Origin: Curtobacterium sp. 'Ferrero' | GTDB lineage: Bacteria; Actinomycetota; Actinomycetes; Actinomycetales; Microbacteriaceae | Direction: 5' to 3' | Length of the DNA: 52,566 nucleotides | Assembly (NCBI RefSeq): GCF_002412165.1 | Contig: NZ_NXIA01000020.1 | Span: 1-52,566, forward strand | Shown here: positions 15,813 through 23,447 of the stretch, piece after piece | Numbering within the stretch: position 1 is the stretch's first letter | How the letters are laid out: each line of letters begins with the position of its first letter | The notes under the pieces: generated by a model | Databases searched by the model: none | What the model was told of the DNA's origin: nothing | The model's input: the letters and a program-made list of their open reading frames with translations, nothing else | Program-made: the position numbers and the translations under genes

Positions 15813-16520
15813 TCACCGGGGTTTCCTGTCGGTGCCGGCGAAGACGGACGGGTAGTCGTTCAGCCAGCTCCATCGTTGCGCGGGCCAGCTGATGACGAAC
15901 GCGCGTGCGACGACGTCGCTCTCGGGCACGAACCCCTTTGAAGGCAGACCTTGGTGCACGCGCGAGTCGGCCGACGCGTAGCGGTTGTCACCCATCACCC
16001 ACAGCTCACCAGCGGGGACCGTCACGTCGAACGGGATACCGGAGGCTGCCTGCCCGGCCGCTCTGCGAACGTACGGTTCAACGAGTGGGACCCCGTTGAC
16101 TTCCATCTGACCGAGCGCGTGGCAGCACTGGACGTGATCGCCCGGTAGTCCGATGACCCGCTTAATGAGTTCGTCGTCTTTGTCGACGCCGAGTCCGACC
16201 GCGCTCAGCGACTCAGAGAACGCGCTTCGTGGCGAGGCGGTTCGCCCTTCGACCGCGCCGCCGGCGTCCAACCATCCACCGGGGTCGTGGAACACCACCA
16301 CGTCGCCACGATGCAGGGACGCGCGTTCGTTCACAATCACGTGGTCGTTGATCTGCAGGGTGTTCATCATCGATCCCGACGGGATGTAGAACGAGCGAAG
16401 CAAGAACGTCTTGACCAGGAACGACACCAATAGCGCCGCGAGGAGGATGACGACCACATCGCGCAGAAACCGCAACCCACTCGAATTCCTGCGTCCGAAT
16501 GCCGCTGTGCGCTCCCCCAT
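15813..16520 (-). CDS. lepB: signal peptidase I
   Basis: 235 residues. Membrane-anchored peptidase that removes signal peptides of secreted proteins. One N-terminal helix (about 20-42) precedes IPSGSMMNTL with nucleophile Ser50; the general base Lys120 is in DELIKRVIGLPGD; the box GELWVMGDNRYASADSR follows. A two-cysteine pair (QCCHALG) is unusual. The start ATG lies 7 nt after a TAGGAT box, so it is probably leaderless. Its place among accessory genes, away from rplS or rnhB, suggests an additional copy rather than the housekeeping enzyme. Confidence 0.93.
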   Translation of the reverse strand: MGERTAAFGRRNSSGLRFLRDVVVILLAALLVSFLVKTFLLRSFYIPSGSMMNTLQINDHVIVNERASLHRGDVVVFHDPGGWLDAGGAVEGRTASPRSAFSESLSAVGLGVDKDDELIKRVIGLPGDHVQCCHALGQMEVNGVPLVEPYVRRAAGQAASGIPFDVTVPAGELWVMGDNRYASADSRVHQGLPSKGFVPESDVVARAFVISWPAQRWSWLNDYPSVFAGTDRKPR

Positions 16521-16582
16521 GAGTCCGATCCTAACCGTTGTCCGATAGCCGATCGGCTAACGGACACTCTTAAGCTCGGAGC
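16521..16582. promoter_or_regulatory. divergent leaderless promoters around a 28-nt palindrome
   Basis: Minus strand TAGGAT (16533-16528) lies 7 nt before lepB; plus strand TAAGCT (16571-16576) lies 6 nt before the 36-residue peptide. Between them 16539-16566 is an inverted repeat with a single mismatched pair and core TAGCCGATCGGCTA, a likely operator. Confidence 0.6.
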
Positions 16583-16693
16583 ATGGGGATGAACAAGGAT
16601 CAACGTCTGGCTGCGATCATCGGCGGGTTGGTGGCGGTCCTCGTGGGCGGCGGCGTAGCCGTTGCTGGGGCACTCAGTCTTCTTGGTTCCTGA
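16583..16693 (+). CDS. 36-residue single-helix membrane peptide
   Basis: Reads MGMNKDQRLAAIIGG, continues as a Gly/Val/Ala helix with G-rich face (about residues 10-34) and ends LLGS. The start is supported by the TAAGCT box 6 nt upstream. Glycine-rich helices of this kind can oligomerise in membranes. Function is unknown; it is divergent from lepB. Confidence 0.6.
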   Translation: MGMNKDQRLAAIIGGLVAVLVGGGVAVAGALSLLGS

Positions 16694-16728
16694 CTGAGCA
16701 CTCCGCAGACGGATCGGCTACCGGCCGG

Positions 16729-17295
16729 TCAGCCGCTCTTGGCGCCCCTGGCAGCTATTGAGCGATTCACATCTGCTACCTCTGCTCGCTCCTCAGCCGA
16801 GAGTCCGGCGCGGCGGAGAATCTTGTCCAAGACGTCGCTCTTCAGAACGAGGTACTCTCCCGGATTCCCGGCGGACCTCGCCGCTTGCCGCTTCGCTGCC
16901 GCGTATTCGTCACGCAGCTCCGAATCAGCACGGAGGACTTCGCGAACGGCGAGATGGTTCCGTAGCGCGAGGGACCCGTCAGTCATGACGTAGGTGTTGC
17001 TCGGAGCGAACCTCTCAGGCGTGAAGAACGCGATACGTCCTGGCACGCCCAGGTCTCCGCGCGCCTCGAATCCGATGTGAGAGAGCGCGCGGGCGGCCTG
17101 CTCGGCGTCTGAGGCTTCAACAACCACGTCGACGTCGATGATGGGCTTGGCAGCGAGCCCGGGCACGGACGTGCTTCCGACATGCTCAATCGATCGGTAC
17201 CCGGCGCCGGCCGTGCGCAGCGCTTCACCATAGGCAGTCCGCAGCTCGGTGAATCGTGCGGACCAAGATGCTTGATACTCAACGATCTCGATCAC
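16729..17295 (-). CDS. GrpB family protein (nucleotidyltransferase-like fold)
   Basis: 188 residues. The hallmark HVGSTSVPGLAAKPIIDVDVVV (about 38-60) carries the GS and DxD residues of the nucleotidyltransferase fold; FFTPERFAPSNTYVM and ALRNHLAVREVL are also typical of the GrpB/UPF0157 family. No substrate is firmly known. It starts with GTG 17295, 6 nt after TAGGTA. An almost identical 32-bp promoter sequence occurs before the 41-residue peptide at 4450. Confidence 0.88.
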   Translation of the reverse strand: MIEIVEYQASWSARFTELRTAYGEALRTAGAGYRSIEHVGSTSVPGLAAKPIIDVDVVVEASDAEQAARALSHIGFEARGDLGVPGRIAFFTPERFAPSNTYVMTDGSLALRNHLAVREVLRADSELRDEYAAAKRQAARSAGNPGEYLVLKSDVLDKILRRAGLSAEERAEVADVNRSIAARGAKSG

Positions 17296-17337
17296 ATCCC
17301 GTACCTAACCACGGCGAGCGTTCGGTGACCGATCGGC
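17296..17337 (-). promoter_or_regulatory. promoter with shared CGATCGGTCACCGRAC motif (copy 3)
   Basis: TAGGTA (minus, 17307-17302) lies 6 nt before GTG 17295. CGATCGGTCACCGAAC lies upstream, around the expected -35 region or just before it. Confidence 0.6.
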
Positions 17338-17343
17338 AGGCGG

Positions 17344-17454
17344 TCACTCCTTGCCGTTTCGCTTGCGGATGATCCCGAGGACGATGCCGTAGACCAGCAC
17401 AGCCCCGAGGAGGGGCAGCGCGATCCACGTCCCTGATGCACCCGCAGCGAACAT
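17344..17454 (-). CDS. 36-residue single-helix membrane peptide
   Basis: MFAAGASGTW is followed by a hydrophobic helix (IALPLLGAVLVYGIVLGII) and a basic RKRNGKE tail, so N-out topology is expected. The ATG is 6 nt after TAGCCT (minus, 17466-17461). The stop abuts the promoter motif of the GrpB gene. Function is unknown. Confidence 0.6.
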   Translation of the reverse strand: MFAAGASGTWIALPLLGAVLVYGIVLGIIRKRNGKE

Positions 17455-17466
17455 GGGCAGAGGCTA
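17455..17466 (-). promoter_or_regulatory. TAGCCT -10 box, leaderless start
   Basis: TAGCCT lies 6 nt before the ATG at 17454. Confidence 0.5.
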
Positions 17467-17534
17467 CGCCGAGCAGTGCACCCTTCGTCCGATGGACGAT
17501 AATCGACCGATACGACGAGTGGTCTCAGCCTCTT

Positions 17535-19022
17535 CTAACCCCGCGCACTACCGACAAAGTGAGCCAGGCGCGGGTTCTGGAACCCGTGCCACCCGTGGTA
17601 CATCATCCCCTCCTGTCGCGCTCCTTGGTCCATGAGCTGAAAGACGGATCGAAGCTCATCATCGGATCTCGATGAGAACGCGGAACGAGCTCGATCATCA
17701 TCGAGCACGGCAAGAAACGCTGGCTCCGCTCGGGCAGAACGGTAGAACGAGAAATTGGGGTAGGCACCTGGTCGGCTGTCCTCGGGGTCCGTAGTGGCGA
17801 TACCGCGCAAAACGTCGAACTGCACCAGCAGCGTCACCGTGTCCGCTCGCCCCTTCTCGTCGAGGAGAGCGAACAGACGATCTGCGATGGGGGTGGCCTC
17901 CGCGATAATGCCGGACCGTGTCAGGTCCTCGTCCCGTCGAGCCTGTGCGGAGCGCGCCGCCATGACCTCGGCCTTGCGAAGCAGGCTCGTCCAATAGCCA
18001 TCGTGCGTGTGAATCGGAGCTAGCCGCGCGAGGGCGTAGACCTGCTGCCAGCGCTTCTCGTTGACGAGAGCAGCACCCAAGGCCATGGCGCTTGTCATTA
18101 CGAGGCGATGGCTCGTCACGAAGGTCGACGGATACTGCATGAACTCATCGTCGTTCGCGCTGTAGATCGTTCGGTAGCTCTCCATCACCTCGGCGAACGG
18201 GTCGGAGAGGCCGTAACGCGCCGTCAATACTGCGACTATGTTCAGCCGATCGAACTCGCGCTGGACCTCGATAGCTGCGGCTTCGTTGTCGACGTCGCCG
18301 TTCGCTCGTGCTCGCTCGACGATGCCCCGCGCCGTGTTCGTTATGCGACGCACGAGAGTGTCGAGGCCTACGGCATCCTGCCGTCGAATCAGTTCGGTGG
18401 CCGCAACAGTGAAGGAATCGACCGGGATGTCCGCCGCGAGGTCCACGTAGCCGGCCCGATCCAAGTTCGGAGACGCCTGCCGGATGGTCTCGAAGATGTC
18501 TTTTCGCCACTCCTCCTTGCGTACCGCCACGATGCGCTCCAGGATGCCCCTGGCCTCATGCTGATTCCACCGCACACTCGATGTGCCTCGCCGCACGAAC
18601 ACATCGCTTTCCCGCCATACGTCACCGCCCTCGTGACCGGCGTCCTTCACCATGATGCGGAGCCCGTCTTGGTGAGGCCCGATGCCGATCAGCAGATACG
18701 TCGAGTTTTCCCATGTGAGAAGGCTGGCGCTCAGGTCGAGGGGCTCACCGAGAACCTTGACGACCTTCGACCGGATCTTTTGCTCGTCGTAATCGCGTGG
18801 GTTGGCGGGCGAGAAGGTACCACTGGGCGAGCCGTCGTCGTTGGCACCCACGACCACATACCCACCGTCGGGCAGGGACTCCATGGCCGCGAAGTCTTTG
18901 CACAGCTCGACTAGGTCCCGCTTCTTGCTTGGGTTCCAAGTTGACTTGTATTCCAAGTCCGGCATCTCCGCGGAACGACGCAGCAGTGCCGACAACACGT
19001 CGACATCGACAGGCTTGACCAT
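17535..19022 (-). CDS. AlbA_2 (Schlafen-type) domain protein with long helical C-terminus
   Basis: 495 residues. The N-terminal 150 residues look like an AlbA_2/Schlafen domain: LEYKSTWNPSKKRDLVELCKDFAAM (from residue 23), GGYVVVGANDDGSPSG (53-68), then a conserved VFVRRGTSSVRWN segment near 150. The remainder is helical, without a motif that I recognise. AlbA_2 domains bind nucleic acid, and some family members act in tRNA cleavage or phage defence. The ATG at 19022 is 7 nt after TAGCCT. It stands among accessory genes with different functions, which makes a defence role possible but not shown. Confidence 0.75.
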   Translation of the reverse strand: MVKPVDVDVLSALLRRSAEMPDLEYKSTWNPSKKRDLVELCKDFAAMESLPDGGYVVVGANDDGSPSGTFSPANPRDYDEQKIRSKVVKVLGEPLDLSASLLTWENSTYLLIGIGPHQDGLRIMVKDAGHEGGDVWRESDVFVRRGTSSVRWNQHEARGILERIVAVRKEEWRKDIFETIRQASPNLDRAGYVDLAADIPVDSFTVAATELIRRQDAVGLDTLVRRITNTARGIVERARANGDVDNEAAAIEVQREFDRLNIVAVLTARYGLSDPFAEVMESYRTIYSANDDEFMQYPSTFVTSHRLVMTSAMALGAALVNEKRWQQVYALARLAPIHTHDGYWTSLLRKAEVMAARSAQARRDEDLTRSGIIAEATPIADRLFALLDEKGRADTVTLLVQFDVLRGIATTDPEDSRPGAYPNFSFYRSARAEPAFLAVLDDDRARSAFSSRSDDELRSVFQLMDQGARQEGMMYHGWHGFQNPRLAHFVGSARG

Positions 19023-19100
19023 GGAGCGCAGGCTACCGTCCCGACTCTCCCCTCCCGCGATCGCGACTGCGAGTGTGTCCGGTGACCGATCGGCTATCGA
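19023..19100 (-). promoter_or_regulatory. promoter with shared CGATCGGTCACCGRAC motif (copy 4)
   Basis: TAGCCT (minus, 19035-19030) lies 7 nt before ATG 19022. CGATCGGTCACCGGAC (minus, 19092-19077) lies further upstream and abuts the stop codon of the upstream gene. Confidence 0.6.
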
Positions 19101-19489
19101 ACGGGCGAGCGGGAGGCGCTTCGCCGGGTAAGCGGCAGGAGAGCGACGGGCGCGACGGCGAGAGCGGCGCCGATCATTGCCACGGCCGTCATCGCCCAAT
19201 CAGCCTCAGAGATTGTCACGTGTTGACCAGACGGGCTAGAGAGCGTGCAGTCGGTACCGAGCGGCCAGTACGACGGGGTGACGCTGACGCCGACCTCTTC
19301 ACTGACTACAGCACCGACAGCAGCGGGGTTCGTCATGCAGTCAGCTCCATCATCGCCTCCGAGGAGGCGTCCCTGAGCCGCGATCACTGCACCACCGACG
19401 AGCATCAGGCCGACGACGACGGCGACCGCAGTCAAGAACCAGAAACGCGCCCAACCCCATCCGGTCGGTTGATCGTCGCGTGCACCCAT
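19094..19489 (-). CDS. two-helix membrane protein, function unknown
   Basis: 131 residues: a cytoplasmic N-terminus (MGARDDQPTGWGW), a first helix (FWFLTAVAVVVGLMLVGGAVI), an external loop of about 60 residues with two cysteines (DCMTNPAAVG and TDCTLSS) that may form a disulfide, and a second helix before the basic RRSASRSPVR tail. The stop TAG lies within the shared TATCGA/CGATCGG motif. No family recognised. No TAnnnT box or ribosome site is evident at the ATG. Confidence 0.65.
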   Translation of the reverse strand: MGARDDQPTGWGWARFWFLTAVAVVVGLMLVGGAVIAAQGRLLGGDDGADCMTNPAAVGAVVSEEVGVSVTPSYWPLGTDCTLSSPSGQHVTISEADWAMTAVAMIGAALAVAPVALLPLTRRSASRSPVR

Positions 19490-19675
19490 GACGTCGAGTC
19501 AAGCCCATCAAGCCGAGGCACGCTGCTCGGAACACACTGATCCGCCGTGGTCTACCGGACGCCGGACAGAGGCCTCCTGCTGCTCGATCGGTCGAGCGTC
19601 AGGTCGCCGATCGGCCACTGAGACGGAACTGCGACGACCAGCCACCGCCGGTCACGGACCGAGCGTCGATGCCGG

Positions 19676-20191
19676 TCAGGTCGTGACGGATCTCTCCCAG
19701 ATCCGCACCAAGACCCCGTCCGGTTCACGCCGTTCCCTGTTGGATGCGAATCCGGCGCGAACCGCCACCCGGGTCGAAGCCGAGTTCTCGGGTTCGATCG
19801 CGAGCTGCGGACTCAAGGACAGTTGCGATGCGCTTCGCGCAAGCGCACCAACGGCATCCGTCGCGAGGCCCCGTCCTCGGTGCTCGGAGAGCACGGCGTA
19901 GAACAAGTCGACCGAGTCGCCGCGCGGAGCCGCGCCGCACGTTCCCGCGCGCACACCATCACCTGTGGAGATGACCCACCGGAACGACCGTCCCTCCCGA
20001 GCGCGCGTCACGAACGAGCGGCATCGGTCGCGGGCTTGGGTCTTGGTCATGGACGCGGGGTAGAAGGTCCAGCGGGTGACCTCCGCGTCCCGACTCAGCG
20101 CGTACTCGATCGGCCAGTCGTCTTCCGAGATCGCAGCGAGCGAACCGCCCGTCAGCGGCAGGTCCAGTCGGTCAGGCCACACGTCCCCCAT
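19676..20191 (-). CDS. GNAT family N-acetyltransferase
   Basis: 171 residues. The acetyl-CoA loop SEHRGRGLATDAVGALAR and the following LAIEPENSASTRVAVRAGFA (alpha4-beta6-beta7 region) identify a GNAT of the RimJ-like group. The substrate is unknown. ATG 20191 is preferred over GTG 20194 because TACCGT lies exactly 6 nt upstream. Confidence 0.82.
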   Translation of the reverse strand: MGDVWPDRLDLPLTGGSLAAISEDDWPIEYALSRDAEVTRWTFYPASMTKTQARDRCRSFVTRAREGRSFRWVISTGDGVRAGTCGAAPRGDSVDLFYAVLSEHRGRGLATDAVGALARSASQLSLSPQLAIEPENSASTRVAVRAGFASNRERREPDGVLVRIWERSVTT

Positions 20192-20203
20192 CACCTCACG
20201 GTA
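20192..20203 (-). promoter_or_regulatory. TACCGT -10 box, leaderless start
   Basis: TACCGT (minus, 20203-20198) lies 6 nt before ATG 20191. Confidence 0.5.
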
Positions 20204-20451
20204 CTTCGTGCAGTCCTTCCGCTCCTCACCACCTCACGACGCCCGGTCGCCTCGGGCGCCGGAGAAGGTGGCGGCCACGATCGCGGGCGACTCACTGACC
20301 GTCTCAGGGCCGAGCGATTCCGGCACATCAGCCGTCTTGCGCCGGCCCGGCGCGACGAGGAGCGCACCAGAGTCGCCCGTGAAGGGTTGGCCTGTTCCGG
20401 CCATGACCGGTGACTCGGGATCTGCCCGCAGCTCGATGCGGCGGAGCCGCG

Positions 20452-20985
20452 CTACAGGTGCTTGTACGCCCAGACGTAGACGTGGCCGTGGTACTCGCCG
20501 GAGTACACCTTCGTGAAGTCTCTCGTGCCACCGCGAACGGACGTCACACCGATCTCCGCCAGCGCTGGCGCCTCGGAAGGAGCAGCGGAGGTGTGAACGT
20601 CATCGACCAGTGCCAGCCAGGCGTTGACGTCTGCGCCGGCAGGCCCTTCCAGCAGCACTCGGATCTGCGGGGTACCGGTCACGGCTGCTACTGGCTCCGC
20701 TTCCGCGACGAGGACTGTCCGGACGTCGGGTACGGCTCACCCGAACTGCTTCTCGACGGCGCGACGCGGCACCGCTCGGCAGGACCACGGGGAATGTTCG
20801 TCACACGTTCCGTACTCGCCGGCCAGCGTCGGCGCTGCTGCTCCGCCGGGCCCGTTGGACATCGCCGACACACCCCAGAACACGCCGCCGGCCGCGACCC
20901 CTGCGAGGACGAGGATGACCGCAACGAACACCGCCAGTGCGCCGAGACGCCCTCTGACGGGAGACACATTGGCCCGCGGAGACAT
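20452..20985 (-). pseudogene. membrane-anchored protein interrupted by an in-frame TGA
   Basis: A single frame of 177 codons from ATG 20985 reads MSPRANVSPVRGR, a helix (LGALAVFVAVILVLAGVAAG), an external part with CDEHSPWSC and AVEKQFG, then TGA at 20739-20737. It continues as AVPDVRTVLVAEAEPVAAV and GTPQIRVLLEG to KVYSGEYHGHVYVWAYKHL and a normal stop at 20452. Composition and frame are continuous across the TGA, which suggests a nonsense mutation in one gene, or a sequencing error. Alternatively there are two short genes, the second from GTG 20682. Selenocysteine is unlikely. Confidence 0.5.
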
Positions 20986-21276
20986 CACACCATCCTGTCG
21001 GTTGGGCGTCCTCGTGACGTCATCCGCGCGACGGGTCGCTCCACTCCTCATCGACGATCGCACCCAACGTCCCTCGCCTCGCTGTGCACATGCACACTGC
21101 GACGGGATGTGCACTCCCCAGAGCCGATCGTCCGCCGAGACTCAGCTCGTACCAGGACGAGCAGTCAGCTGATGGCACCCCACGACCTCCTGGCCGGGGC
21201 CTCAGCTCGCCCGCCGAGGACAGGCTGCTCGGCGGCCGACCGCGGCGCCGATCGGGACGGAGCCACGGCCCGTTGT
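20986..21276. other. intergenic region, nothing recognised
   Basis: About 290 bp between the interrupted gene and the RibD-like gene. I see no gene, repeat or clear hairpin. Confidence 0.5.
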
Positions 21277-21882
21277 CTACCGACGCCGGTAGCGGATGTG
21301 GGTCGTCAGCGGCGAGTGGAGCACCTCGACCGGCTCGAAGTCGAACGTCTCGGAACCGTCCGCGAAGATCCGCTCCCCGGACCCCAGCAGCACCGGTGCG
21401 ATGTCGAGCGTCAGCTCGTCGACCACGCCCGCGGCGAGCGCCTGCCGGACGGTGGCGGCTCCCCCGGCGATGTCGACCCCGGCGTCACCGGCTGCCTCGA
21501 CGGCGCGGGCGTAGGCGGCGTCGAACCCGTCAGTGACGAAGTGGAAGGTCGTCCCGCCGTCGAGCACGATCGGGTCGTGCTCCTGGTGCGAGAGGACGAA
21601 GACCGGCGCGTGGTAGGGCGGTTCGTCGCCCCACCAGCCGGTCCACTCGTCCGGTCGCCCGTGGCGAGGCGGCCCGAACATGTTCTGCGCCATGACGTAC
21701 GCGCCGCGGGGTCGCATGAGCCAGCCGGCGGCGGTACGGTCCGCCGCACCGACATCGGCGCCGGGCAGGTGCCAGGTGTGCAGCTCCCCGCCTCGTCGGC
21801 CGAGGGGTTGGTCGAGGCGTTGGTCGGGTCCCGCGACGAAGCCGTCGAGGGAGATGGACATGTGGCAGGTGGTGTCGGTCAC
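21277..21882 (-). CDS. RibD C-terminal/dihydrofolate reductase-like protein
   Basis: 201 residues. MSISLDGFVAGPDQ at the N-terminus, PVFVLSHQEHDP, VDIAGGAATVRQALAAGVVDELTLDIAPVLLGSGERIF are classic for the YwjB/RibD-C reductase family, which binds NADPH. The physiological substrate is unknown for such stand-alone members. GTG 21882 overlaps the stop of the upstream gene (GTGA), so the two are an operon. Confidence 0.9.
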   Translation of the reverse strand: MTDTTCHMSISLDGFVAGPDQRLDQPLGRRGGELHTWHLPGADVGAADRTAAGWLMRPRGAYVMAQNMFGPPRHGRPDEWTGWWGDEPPYHAPVFVLSHQEHDPIVLDGGTTFHFVTDGFDAAYARAVEAAGDAGVDIAGGAATVRQALAAGVVDELTLDIAPVLLGSGERIFADGSETFDFEPVEVLHSPLTTHIRYRRR

Positions 21883-22313
21883 CGGCTCACGTCCCCGAGC
21901 ACCTTCCGCCAGGCGGCCGTCAGCGTGGCGTACTCGTCGTCCGAGACGAGGTCGCGCACCCCGGTCGCGAGTACCGCGGACCGGACAGCCTCCTCGGCGC
22001 CGGCCCGGTCCCGGAGTCGTGCGTCCGAGTGCCGGACCGCGCGCCCGGCCTCCTGTGCGGCCTCGATCTCCTCGACGCGTCCTGCGGCACCGGCGGCCTC
22101 GAGGGCGTGCTGCCAGGCGGCCACGAGGTCGGCGTTCGTGACCATCCGACCGTCGGCGCCGCCCTGGATCGCGAGGGATGCACTCGGTTCCGGCAGCAGG
22201 ATGGCCTCGTCCGCCTTCCAGACGACGTCGAGCGACTCGGCCTCGTCGGCGGTGATCCGCCCTGCTCGCTCGATCATCGCCTGCAGTCCGGGGTTGCTGG
22301 TGTGGTCCGACAC
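21879..22313 (-). CDS. conserved helical protein, function unknown
   Basis: 144 residues, rich in Ala and charged residues and predicted to be mostly helical: NPGLQAMIERAGRITADEAESLDVVWKADEAIL, then VTNADLVAAWQHALEAAG. No catalytic motif seen. GTG 22313 has a GGAGAGGA ribosome site 5-6 nt upstream; the longer open frame has no such support. It is the first gene of a pair with the RibD-like reductase. Confidence 0.65.
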   Translation of the reverse strand: MSDHTSNPGLQAMIERAGRITADEAESLDVVWKADEAILLPEPSASLAIQGGADGRMVTNADLVAAWQHALEAAGAAGRVEEIEAAQEAGRAVRHSDARLRDRAGAEEAVRSAVLATGVRDLVSDDEYATLTAAWRKVLGDVSR

Positions 22314-22488
22314 GGTGTCCTCTCCGACCGACGCACCCGCGTGGTCTGCTCCATCCTCTCGGCCGTCCAGCTCCCCGCGCACAGCCGCCACCCAGAGCGG
22401 CAGCGCGGCGGCGGCGGCCGCCGCCCTCGGCTGCGTCCTCGACGCGGAAGTGACGGTGCGGAAGTGACGGTGCGGACGCACACCGGAT

Positions 22489-22532
22489 CGGACGGGAGGC
22501 ACGGGTCGGGCCCGCACCGCGCCTCCCGTCCG
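22489..22532. terminator. GGACGGGAGGC-family hairpin
   Basis: CGGACGGGAGGC and GCCTCCCGTCCG form the stem, with an inner GCACGGG/CCCGCAC region. No T-tract. It lies downstream of the 22563 gene on the minus strand. It belongs to a family repeated at 30367, 45531 and 50844. Confidence 0.6.
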
Positions 22533-22562
22533 CAGTCCGTCAGTTGGTCCAGCGCTGCCGCG

Positions 22563-22862
22563 TCAGGCGCCGTCGAGGCGGCCTGCGCCGACGGGGAGCG
22601 GTCCGGCCCGGTACACGAGCGAGACGTCGTCCGCCGTCACGGTCCTGGTCGCCGCACCGAAGCGCCACACGCGGTTGTAGAGGTACACGCCGATGCGGGT
22701 GCCGCCCTCGTCCGGGACCGCCCACGTCCCGGTCCCCCACTGGGCCGGGTGTCCCACGCCGTCGATCGTCACGGTCGGGCGGGCGAACCAGGTGAACGGC
22801 GGTCGGGTGATCCGGAGTTCCACCCGGCGCCTGGTCGTGCCGGACGAGCGTGTCGTGTCCAC
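22563..22862 (-). CDS. small conserved protein, function unknown
   Basis: 99 residues without a signal or helix. VELRITRPPFTWFARPTVTIDG, QWGTGTWAVPDEGGTRIGVYLYN suggest a beta-sandwich-like domain. I do not know the family. GTG 22862 is 6 nt after TATCCT (minus, 22874-22869). It lies downstream of the HIT gene but has its own promoter box. Confidence 0.6.
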   Translation of the reverse strand: MDTTRSSGTTRRRVELRITRPPFTWFARPTVTIDGVGHPAQWGTGTWAVPDEGGTRIGVYLYNRVWRFGAATRTVTADDVSLVYRAGPLPVGAGRLDGA

Positions 22863-22874
22863 CGTCGCAGGATA
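22863..22874 (-). promoter_or_regulatory. TATCCT -10 box, leaderless start
   Basis: TATCCT lies 6 nt before GTG 22862. Confidence 0.5.
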
Positions 22875-22897
22875 CGGGGTCGCCGGTACGGGCCGCG

Positions 22898-23335
22898 TCA
22901 GAGCGTGTCACCCATGCGCGCCGCGATCGCTGCCCGGTCACCGGGAGCCAGTGGAGGATGTGGGTACCGGGTCGTGTCCTCACGGAACTCGAAGCCGTCG
23001 TCGGAGGTGCGCGGCACGACGTGGAGGTGGGCGTGCGGCACCCCCTGGTCGGCCGCGACGCCGTTCGACATGAGGAGGTTCGTCCCCTCGACCACCGGGC
23101 CGAGGACATCGCGGAGCGCGCGGTCGGCGCGTTGGGCGACGCGGGCCAGCTCGGTGACCTCGCCGTCGTCGAGCGCAGCGAAATCGGGTGCGTGCCGGGT
23201 CGGGAGCACGAGCACGTGACCGGGGTTGATCGGGTGCGCGTCGAGGACGGCGACGACGAGGTCGCCACGGAACACGACGTCGAACGAGTCCGCAGCGAGG
23301 TGCGCGCAGAAGTCGCAGTCGTCGCTGTCGGTCAT
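22898..23335 (-). CDS. HIT family nucleotide-binding protein
   Basis: 145 residues. The histidine triad HAHLHVVPR near residues 100-108 is the catalytic loop of HIT hydrolases, which cleave AMP-linked substrates such as ApppA or AMP-amides. CDFCAHL at the N-terminus is a likely half of a zinc site common in the Hint/HIT subgroup. The ATG at 23335 lies 7 nt after TAGCCT. Confidence 0.9.
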   Translation of the reverse strand: MTDSDDCDFCAHLAADSFDVVFRGDLVVAVLDAHPINPGHVLVLPTRHAPDFAALDDGEVTELARVAQRADRALRDVLGPVVEGTNLLMSNGVAADQGVPHAHLHVVPRTSDDGFEFREDTTRYPHPPLAPGDRAAIAARMGDTL

Positions 23336-23348
23336 GCCCCGCAGGCTA
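23336..23348 (-). promoter_or_regulatory. TAGCCT -10 box, leaderless start
   Basis: TAGCCT (minus, 23348-23343) lies 7 nt before ATG 23335. Confidence 0.5.
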
Positions 23349-23447
23349 CCGGTGGTGGACGTCTGCGACGGTCCGGACCCGGACGGCGCCAGACTCCCGG
23401 GCGGTGCTCGGTCCGTCGGTGGCGCCCCGGGATGGGACGATTGGCGC

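Noticed and set aside
4474..19092. Integron attC sites
   Set aside because: The motif lacks GTTRRRY/RYYYAAC core sites, gene orientations vary, and no integrase gene is present.
20737..20739. Selenocysteine codon
   Set aside because: No SECIS-like hairpin was seen directly after the TGA and no redox motif surrounds it; a nonsense mutation is simpler.
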